Assembly (NCBI GenBank): GCA_025927795.1
Contig: JAICKT010000150.1
Location: 1 to 9,969 of the forward strand
Length of the DNA: 9,969 nt
Direction of reading: 5' to 3'
From: Parafilimonas sp.
Lineage (GTDB): Bacteria > Bacteroidota > Bacteroidia > Chitinophagales > Chitinophagaceae
Shown: positions 1 to 8,300 of the stretch, piece after piece
How the letters are laid out: each line of letters begins with the position of its first letter
Numbering within the stretch: the stretch's first letter is position 1
Notes under the pieces: model-generated
Seen by the model: the letters and a program-made list of their open reading frames with translations, nothing else
Database searches by the model: none
Told to the model about the DNA's origin: nothing
Program-made: the position numbers and the translations under genes

Positions 1-269
1 ATGAAATTTTGATATTTATTTTCACTTAATCGGTGCACCACTTTATCTGCCGTGGCATCGGCTTCTTTTTCATATACATCGTTTGGTTTACCAACGTTAA
101 GCCTGGTTTGAATAACGCTGTTAGGTTTGAAGAAGGATTTGTTCTGAGAAAAAAATGGTTGCTCGCTGGCTGTGGAATTAAAAAGATTCTGCCCTTCCGC
201 TTTATTAAAAAAAGGAGTATTTATTTTGGCAGCCATTGCCGCAGCTTTTGTTTGAACCGCTTTCATCAT
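1..269 (-). CDS. N-terminus of a DUF4157-type eCIS-associated protein, 3'-truncated by window edge
   Basis: The first 89 codons are visible; the rest lies beyond the left edge. Residues 52-81 match the well-known entry to DUF4157 proteins: VIQTRLNVGKPNDVYEKEAD (52-71), followed by ATADKVVHRL. This corresponds to the usual IQxKLxIGxPxDxYExEADxxADxV pattern. Before it lies a polar, probably disordered leader with three Phe-Phe pairs (20-21, 39-40, 46-47). DUF4157 is commonly encoded in eCIS loci, often with an HExxH metalloprotease-like motif and sometimes fused to toxin domains; that part would be outside the window. The start is ATGATG at 264-269, so either Met could be used; Met12 is a less likely alternative. 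The 24 nt between the tape-measure stop and this start are A/T-rich, without a terminator or clear Shine-Dalgarno, so co-transcription is likely. Whether it is cargo, a toxin or a structural accessory cannot be told from here. Confidence 0.85.
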   Translation of the reverse strand, partial: MMKAVQTKAAAMAAKINTPFFNKAEGQNLFNSTASEQPFFSQNKSFFKPNSVIQTRLNVGKPNDVYEKEADATADKVVHRLSENKYQNF

Positions 270-293
270 TAAGATGAATTTTATATAAATAAA

Positions 294-1712
294 CTATCGC
301 CACTCTATTTTTAAAATATCATTCATCCATGGAAGCATAATTACATTTATGTTCCATGGAAGATAATCAAGCAGCACATCAATTGAATTTGATTCTACCT
401 GTAAATTCAAGTTATCATTTTTTGTGAACAGCTTTCCATTGCGCCGTAAAAACCCTTCACGCAAACCTGCGGGCGAAGTATTTTTTAAAGCTTCCCAGCG
501 TTGTATAACTTCTGCAAGAAGAGCATCAGCTTCATTCAATTCTTCTTCTGTTAATTCAATTGTATTCGTTACCGGCTTTTGTAAATGCCATGCACATAAA
601 ATTTTTGCAACTACCAGTTCATGCTCTTCCGGCTTTATGCTACCTGTTGCGAGATAATGTAATAAATGCAATGCTTTTTCCTGTGCAGCTTCATTAATAA
701 AATTTTCTTTAGAAATTAATTTAAGGGTTTTAAAAAATGTATGCGGAAACGGATGCAATAAAACAATACCTGCGTATTGCACAAAAATTTCTTCGTCATC
801 CATTACAATTTTTTCAGCTTCCTCTAAATCATTTATTGGTAATTCTTTTTGTTCTGAAAAATCTTTTTTTGTTTCAATTGTTTTTTTTGCCTGTTCAAGC
901 GCTGCCGCTGTTAATCTTTTTTTTGCGAAAAATTTTTTTGGAAGCGTTTGAATAAAGTCAGGTTTTTCAATATTTTCTTTCAACAAAAATTCTGCAAGCG
1001 TTTGTGTGGTTACGTTTTTGTGTGAAGCATGACTTAAAACTTGCTGCCACAAAACCTGTTTTAATTTTTTTTGGTTTGTATCTGAATGTTTAATACTTGA
1101 TTTTAAAAATGCAATTACTTCAGTTATTTCCCGAATGATAACAGACAGCATGTTTTGCCTTTCAGCAGTAAGCGTTTCAACAAGTGTTTCTAAAAAGTTT
1201 TCTGTATGCTGAAAAACAATTCGCTTTACAGCAGCAGGATTTTCATGAATAAGAATTCTTAGCCTTTGAATTATTGTCGAATTTGTTGCAAACGCTTCAA
1301 GAATTTTTTGATGCCAGTTTTCATCAATTTTTAAGGTGCTCCATTTAAGATAGCCATGCTGCATATAAAAAAGCCATTGGTCGGCAGTGCTAAGGCTTGT
1401 GGTTTGTCTTTTGATTTTTTGTAATACTGAAACATCTGCAAGTGCAATACTCAATTGTGCTGTAATCTTTTTATACGCATCATCTTCCCATCTTCTTTTC
1501 TCAATATCTTTTACAGAAACGGTACCAAGATCAATTTCTAATTTATCAATTTGAATTATTTCATCGTCAGCAGAAGCATTGTCAAAAGCTTTTTGCAATG
1601 CAGGCACAATCTCACGCCAATAATGTTCACTCACCAGTTGCTGTAAATAAAAAGAATCCGTTTTTTTATCAAGCCTGAGATCAATTACCTGTTTTTTTAT
1701 TATATGCTGCAT
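294..1712 (-). CDS. Contractile injection system tape-measure protein (CIS_TMP, Afp14-like)
   Basis: Proteins of this family are assigned as the tape measure that sets tube and sheath length in eCIS particles. The 472 residues show both family ends. The N-terminus, MQHIIKKQVIDLRL at 1-14, leads to IQIDKLEIDLGTV at 53-65. The C-terminal block has IFVQYAGIVLLHPFPHTFF (309-327), KALHLLHYLATG (346-357), EEHELVVAKILCAW (362-375), LTEEELNEADALLAEVIQRW (387-406), KNTSPAGLREGFLRRNGKL (410-428) and DVLLDYLPWNINVIMLPWM (445-463). The middle (about 70-305) is helical and variable, with a Lys/Glu-rich linker at 257-300. The chosen ATG gives the exact family N-terminus and lies 12 nt after the stop of the giant baseplate gene. 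It ends in TAG. No signal peptide is seen. Position directly after the wedge genes is usual for the family. Confidence 0.95.
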   Translation of the reverse strand: MQHIIKKQVIDLRLDKKTDSFYLQQLVSEHYWREIVPALQKAFDNASADDEIIQIDKLEIDLGTVSVKDIEKRRWEDDAYKKITAQLSIALADVSVLQKIKRQTTSLSTADQWLFYMQHGYLKWSTLKIDENWHQKILEAFATNSTIIQRLRILIHENPAAVKRIVFQHTENFLETLVETLTAERQNMLSVIIREITEVIAFLKSSIKHSDTNQKKLKQVLWQQVLSHASHKNVTTQTLAEFLLKENIEKPDFIQTLPKKFFAKKRLTAAALEQAKKTIETKKDFSEQKELPINDLEEAEKIVMDDEEIFVQYAGIVLLHPFPHTFFKTLKLISKENFINEAAQEKALHLLHYLATGSIKPEEHELVVAKILCAWHLQKPVTNTIELTEEELNEADALLAEVIQRWEALKNTSPAGLREGFLRRNGKLFTKNDNLNLQVESNSIDVLLDYLPWNINVIMLPWMNDILKIEWR

Positions 1713-1715
1713 GTG

Positions 1716-1721
1716 CCTTCT
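1716..1721 (-). promoter_or_regulatory. Shine-Dalgarno-like AGAAGG before the tape-measure gene
   Basis: On the minus strand the 12 nt between the two genes contain AGAAGG, three bases before the ATG of the tape-measure gene. It is the only purine-rich site of this quality before a start in the window. The spacing is shorter than ideal and Bacteroidota often do without such sites, so it is supporting evidence for the start rather than a certain ribosome binding site. Confidence 0.4.
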
Positions 1722-1724
1722 ATT

Positions 1725-2312
1725 TTACGTAAGCGCTTTTTTTATTTCTTTTACATTTGCTTCAGGTTCTAATTGCTTTACCTCTTTGCTGTTCCATCCA
1801 TCATACAATGCCTCCATATCAATTTTATTTTTTCGCAAATGATTAAATAAAAATGCATGTTCGGTTATAATGCTTGTTTCTTTTTTATTAAAGCAAAGCC
1901 TGTCAAGATATTGCCAGATTATATTTTGTATCAGTGTTTGTTTTTGTTTAAACGTTAAAGCTTTTATATTTTTTGTTTTGTCTGATTTATCTTTAAGAAC
2001 CTGGTTTATCAAATCATCAAAACGTTTTGGTGTTGGATTTACATCTGAAAGAAACCGTTGTGCATTTTCAGCAACTTTATTTTCAGGATTTGCTTCCCTT
2101 ACTTTTTTTACATTCTCATTGTATGCATAAGCTCTTGCCTGTATTCGCTTAACTTTCTGGTGTGATGGTGTTGTTGTTACGGGTTCAGGTTTTTCGGTTG
2201 CTGCAAGCTGCGCACGATGTTCAACATCTTTCAACAATGCGGTTGAAGATTTCTTTTTTGCTTTCTTTAAAACAATTTCTTCATCACCTGGCGTTTGCTT
2301 ATTTTCTTCGAT
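1725..2312 (-). other. Basic linker and helical C-terminal domain of the Afp12-like protein (residues 2004-2198)
   Basis: After the last cysteine cluster the composition changes sharply. Residues about 2014-2080 are Lys/Glu/Pro/Thr-rich and probably disordered (for example KKAKKKSS and KPEPVTTTP). Residues about 2085-2190 look like a compact helical domain, with RFLSDVNPTPKRFDDLINQV, a central LTFKQKQTLIQNIIWQYLDR and a final IDMEALYDGWNSKEV. This piece lies beyond the wedge closing block. It could be a separate docking module for another baseplate or anchoring protein. I do not recognise the family with certainty. Confidence 0.6.
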
Positions 2313-5300
2313 GCAATTACAGGGCTCACAGTTTGAAAAATCATATTCACGTTTATAATTATTCCAGCAAAAAAGTTCGTTTATAGTAAGACTTAAATTG
2401 AAATCATTGCAGTCATCTTCTCCTTTTTCAAAACAGGAAACAGGTTCATCATTATCGCATGTACAAGGAACGCAATCTTCACATTCGCGAAGCGGTTTAA
2501 AATATTTTGCAAAAAGCAGTTGAAGAAAATCGCAATTATTATAAGGTGCACATAATTTTTTTGCAAGCCAGTAATTCCAGTTTTTAAACTCATATTCAAA
2601 ACAGCAAAAGTCTCTCGGGTTAAGCCATAAAATACGCAGCAGCACATGTGCAGGCGCTTCTTTTTGCAAAAGTTTTTCAATTACGGCCTTGTTTTCTTTA
2701 CTGCGAAAACGCTGCGGCCATGCAGGTAAAGCAACAGTGGCAATAAAAGAATATGGATCGCAGCCAGGCGTAAAACATATTTTTTTATTTTCTGCACATG
2801 GATCTTCTGCGCCACCAGGCTTCCAGGGAAACCGGCAAATATTATCATAGTCAATGCAAGGTTTTGGTAGGGCATCACAACTGCATTCTTCATACACACC
2901 ATTCACATTTATGCAATGCGGACGAAGCAAAATATGTTCAACCAAATGCAAGCCCTCGCTGTTGATTAATTTCTTTGCACGCTCAACTGCTTCACATGCA
3001 ATTTCACCATTCGTATATTGCTGCGGATTAAAAGCAACAATTTCATTTATGCACCTGTTTATGTTTCTGTAAGCCTGATTATTTTCATAAACATAACCAG
3101 CGTTTCTAAAATCACTGCAAAGCAATCTTTGAATTTCTGCCGCGCTGTTATTTTCAAATGATCTAAGCTGAACATCTTTATTTAAAATATATTCCTGGTG
3201 TAATTCAATCGTGTAGTATTGGCAATTACATTCATACACACGCTTATAATATTCATAATTACGAAGCAGCCTTAAAGAAGCAATATAAAATCTCAATGCC
3301 TCACAACACGAATTAAAACAACAATCAGATTTCCATGCAATATAACAGCCGGGCTTACATTCATCATTGCATTCACGTACTGAAAAATTTTCTGTTATAA
3401 TTTCTGTGCAGGCATCAAAGCCTGGCAATTTTATCTGAACATAATAATTACATGCCTGCTTATCATCAGCAGCTTTTCTTAATATAGGAAAATAACAAGC
3501 CCCCGATAACAACTGCGTTTTCCATTTTTCAAGTGTAATTTCAGAAGAAATGGATTCTGCTATCCTGTTTTCGTTTTCATCCTGCAGATAAATTTTATTT
3601 TCGTTCGCTTTATAATTTTTATCATTATAAATTAATTCAAAAAGTTTAATCAGGTTTTCGCAATTTGAATAATTTCCCTGTTGTCTTTCAAAATAAATTT
3701 TTGCGATTGGTTCTTTCTCTAAATTCAGCAGCACTAAATTATTCTTTTCATCAGTTTGCAACAGCTCAAAGAAATTAAACGAAGAAGCATTGTATAATCT
3801 GTTTAATACATCATCGCGCCTTTCTGGTGTTTCATATTTGCAGGGATGAATGAGCCCTGTATTACCGCACGCCACAAAAAAACTGTGACTGCAATCCATT
3901 TGTTTAAAATAATTATGAAAGCCTTCATCTGTTTGTGAAATGCAAATAAATTTTTCTATCCCATCCCACGCATCCTGGCAGGTATTAAACCCGCGAATAC
4001 TTTGGGCAAGCACTTCTCTAATGTAAATATGGAATCTGCAATCTGTTTTATCTTCTTGTATATAAAAATTGCCGGCATATTTCAGAAGCATTAAAAAAAA
4101 TTGAAATTGCTGCATCGCTTGTTGCGCAGTTTGATAATAGCTCCCACTTCGCCAATCGTAAAAATCGTTTTCATTATTATAAAGTGAAAACCTGAACCGT
4201 TCTTCCGTAATATATTTTATCGGGTAACTTTTTACAAGCGGAATAATTTTGTTCTGTATTTCATAACCGCCCAATTCTTCTGTTGTTTGGCGCGGCACAC
4301 AAACTATGCTTTCCGTTTTATCACATGCATCATCTGTATGAAGCGCAAATTCTTTCAGACTGATAAATTTGCCATCGCCATAATTTTCTTTTGCATGTGC
4401 ATATTTTAAAATGATAAATAAGTTTTTATTAAAAGCATTCAATGCTTCTTCTTTTGAGGCATATCCTTTTACACTTTGAAACAGCACCAATTCTTTTCCT
4501 GAAAAATTTCCCTGTGTATGAAATCTGTTCGTACATTTTATTTGATAATGATACCAGCGGGATTTTGTTTGCGCATCTTCATAAGAACAAAATATATCGC
4601 TGCCGCCGGTATTAATATCAACATAATCATAAACAGTATGAAACAATTTGTTTCTTATATCATCTGCATCAGTTTGCGTAAAAATTTTTTTCTGCGAAGT
4701 ATGCTCGGCGAGCAAATTATCTTTATCAACCAGTTTATAAATATAATTTTCAGTTTTATTTATCTGCCAGTTTTTTAATTTTTGAATTGATTGTTCTTCT
4801 GTTATGGCGCCAGTACTCTTTATTAAAGACTGATGAAATTTTAAAACCGGATCAGCCTCTTTTTTTACGGCATTTTTATCTTCTGTATTTTCATTATTTA
4901 TCCAAATACTTTTGGTTTTTTGTGTTGGCGATTCAAGCGATAATTCATTCCTGGAAATTTTTAGCTGAAGATTTGGAATATCTGCATAAAATCTTTTTGC
5001 AGATTCAAACGCAACTTCTTCTGTTGAATACAAATCTTTTGACTGAAATATAAATTTTTTATTTTCATTGCTAGTAAGCAAAAACTGGAATTTCCATTTA
5101 AAAGGAACGGGCTCTGAAACATTCAGCGAATAAGTATATGCATTAATATTTTCAACAATTTCATTGATCTTAGTTTTTGCATCAGCCTCTGACGAAAACA
5201 ATTTAAAATAATGCACGATATTGGAATCGTCCGTTTTTATAAAAATTCCAAAATCATTGCCGGCAGTATTTTTTTGTACATAATAAGCTGAGGTTACTGC

Positions 5301-8300
5301 AAGCAGGGGCAGTATTTTTTTGAAAGCATCTTCTGCTTCGGGTTCTGTATTAAATTTTGTAGCGGATTCAAAAAGAATTTTTTTATTAACGTCACGAAAA
5401 GTATAAGTATATTTTACATCTTCTGTAAGATTTACATTTTCAAGAAAATATGGTTGAAATGCTTTTTCATTTATATAAGTAAAAGGTGTTTGCTCTGTTG
5501 CAATGGCAACAAGATTACCAATATCTTTTTTGCCATCGTTCCATTTGAAAATTTTTTCGTTTTTAAGATTTGAATTTATGTCTGCAGATAGCTCAGTACA
5601 CTTTGCTTCGGCTTTAGCTTTTTCAGTTAATTCATTTTTATCATTGCCTGCATATTCTGCAAGCACCTCGCCTGCATGCATAAGTTCTGCTTTATAAATA
5701 TGCTGTACCACAAGCAGATTTCTTTGTTTATCCGGCGTATGAAAAAAAATATTTTGCAAGTTCTGCTGCTGATTTTCAGCCTCTTCTTTTGTTTTATAAA
5801 GTTTGCTGTAGAAATATTTATTATTTAATTCGTCTCTTGTAAATAATTGCCAGTCATTTTCATACTCTAATTCCTTCATCTCAAAAAAAGCATCACTGTT
5901 TAATTTTTTGTAAAGAGAATTTACTGATGCAAGTGCGTCTGCTTTGTTCAAAGGCGTTTGCAGTGTAAGTTTTTCATTATTACCAATCTCGACTTCGGGC
6001 ACATATAGTTTATCAATTTCCTCCACCACAAAATTGCACAGGTAATGCTTTCTCCAATCTTCAATACCGGCTAATGCTTTAAATCTTTTTTCGAATCCTG
6101 AAGTATTTTCATTTTCCCATCCGTTACATAAGTAATTATATGCTTTACCGCGATTGCTGCTAAGCACATCATAATTCGTAAGAAATTTTTCTTCTGCTTT
6201 TATCTGCGCTTTTTGCAGATCAGTTGCTGTTAAAAATTTTGATGAGAGCAAAGCAAAATCAGTAAACTGTTCTGCAAAGCGCGAAAGAAGATGATTGAGA
6301 AAACTTTGCCTGCGAGTGAGATAAAGATTTTCATCTTCAACAATTACTTTTAAATAACCAGCATAAGTATCAAGCGTTAGTTCAATATCAAAAGAAAAGC
6401 ATTGAGAATTATTTTCACAATCAGCAGTAATAAAACTTCTGTAATTATTTTCAAAACTGGCCGCATACTTTACAGAAGCTGCAGCGTTTTTTGCTTCCTG
6501 CTCATTTTTATAATAGCGCTTGCTTATTAAAACAAATTCAGTTGAAGATGTAAAGAGATAAAAGAAAAAACAATCATCGTTATTTGATGTTATTACGGCT
6601 TCATAACCACCATATAAAATATCTTCTCTCAGTTGTGTAACTGCCTGGTCACGCTCTGCACCAAAGCAAAACCGGTAAGGCGGAAAATCGTTTTCGCTGC
6701 ATCTGTCTTCAAGATCAGTATTTTTTATTTTTCCGCTGTTAATCAAATTTTCAAAATCACTTCTTTTTGTGGGATAGGCAAGAATACTTCCGGAATTTCC
6801 CTGCGTGCCTTCGCTATCTTCATCTGTTTTAAAGCGAAGCAGTTTTTGCAATTGCGGAACATTTGTAAGTTGATTAATGAAATAAGTATGATTATCTTCT
6901 TCTGCTGCAGACGATGAAAATGCAAAAAGAGAGCGCACATTTTTTAATTGCATTAAATAATTTGCAAGCAACTGATCAAAGAGCAGCAGAAAGCCTTGTA
7001 ATTGCAATGCTTTTGCTTTGCGTTCATCAGTTTCATTATTGCTTAAATCACCTACTCCAATGCCATATACATGCGGAAACTCGTTTTGAATAGAATAATA
7101 ATCTGCAAGCTCGCTGCGATAAGTTCCTTTTGGAATTTCTGCATCAAGATTTAATGATGGCTGCGTATATAAAATTTTTCCATTGGATGTATAATTCAAA
7201 AATGATTCATACTTTTTCTGATCAACCTTTACAGCCATTCCATATTTAAAAAATGAAAAAGATGAACAGAGCGGATCAAATTCCGGAATATTATTTTCAG
7301 GAAGAATTAATTTCCACACTGAAGTTTGCCATGTATTTTCATCACACACTTTCCATGCAAGCCGCCTTACATTTTTTACACCTTTTACATTAAGCAATAC
7401 ATGATAAACATCAGAAAAATAGATTTCGCGGCGCAGCTTAATTTGTTCAAATTCCTCTGTGTCAACAAAGCCGTGACTTTCTTTTATATCATAGGGCCGA
7501 CCTGCAAAAATTTCTTCAATCAATTTTCCTTTTTCAAGCAATTGCGGCAACGTATAAAACTTTGGCGCCGGCGAAAAAAAGCCTTGGAGTGCTTCTATCA
7601 TTTGTAAATAAGCTTCTTCGCCATTAGCATCAGCCTCTAACTCAATATCTGCACATAAACCAATTTGCGTTTTGCATAAAACCTTTATATCTATAAAATC
7701 TTCGCACAGATTGCGGTGCTGCATTAATGTGCATTTTATTTTTTCAATCAGATTATTATATTCATCTTTTTGATTGCGATCGGTTAATTCAAAATCTTTC
7801 TCAAGCTGCACATATACATGATACAATCCATTTAAATTACATGCACAAATTTCTTCTTCAGCATTTCGGTTATCAGTATTAAAATTATTATCCCTGCCGG
7901 GAACCTGTTCAGAAGGCACTGAACAAAAATCTGCTGATGTATCTTTATCAATTTCAAGCCAGGCATTTTTTACGCCTTCAATATCTATCAGTAATTTTCT
8001 GTAATCGGTTATCGTTAGTGGATTGTTTGAAAGAATTTGCGCAGGAGTAAAAAAATTATTGTCGGCAGATTTATCGTCGGGGCTGCGTGCAAATAAATCT
8101 GCAGCGGGCAAACTGGTGCGATAACCTAAATCGAGTACTGCATAAACAAGCACTTCTAAAATAGTAATGCCTGGGTCGTGTACATTATGGTCTGTCCATA
8201 TTTTTCCTGAAAGATTTCCTAAATAGGCAATGGCATCACTTCTCAGTTTATTAAAATCGAGATATTCAGGAAAGCCTGATTGTGTTGAGCTAATAGTTTT

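Noticed and set aside
33..272. Plus-strand ORF of 79 codons at the left edge
   Set aside because: It is antisense to the DUF4157-type gene, whose minus-strand frame shows a clear family signature. The plus-strand product resembles nothing and is rich in aromatic and basic residues, as expected for a shadow.
270..293. Possible promoter or terminator between the tape-measure and DUF4157-type genes
   Set aside because: The 24 nt are A/T-rich but show no hairpin with a T-run and no convincing Bacteroidota -33/-7 pair, so only co-transcription is supported.
2393..2902. Two minus-strand ORFs of 73 and 95 codons inside the giant baseplate gene
   Set aside because: They lie in another frame of the cysteine-rich part of the gene, whose own frame carries the conserved DPYSF, LPAWPQRF and EAPAH motifs. 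Their Met/Cys/His-rich products look like out-of-frame readings.
4518..5053. Plus-strand ORFs of 86 and 88 codons with hydrophobic, membrane-like products
   Set aside because: They are antisense to the repeat region. Lys/Asn-rich coding strands in low-GC DNA give Ile/Phe/Leu-rich antisense ORFs that mimic membrane proteins. No start context or homology supports them.
6633..6940. Overlapping plus- and minus-strand ORFs near residues 460-560 of the giant protein
   Set aside because: Both are out-of-frame shadows of a continuous coding frame containing recognisable wedge motifs just upstream and downstream.
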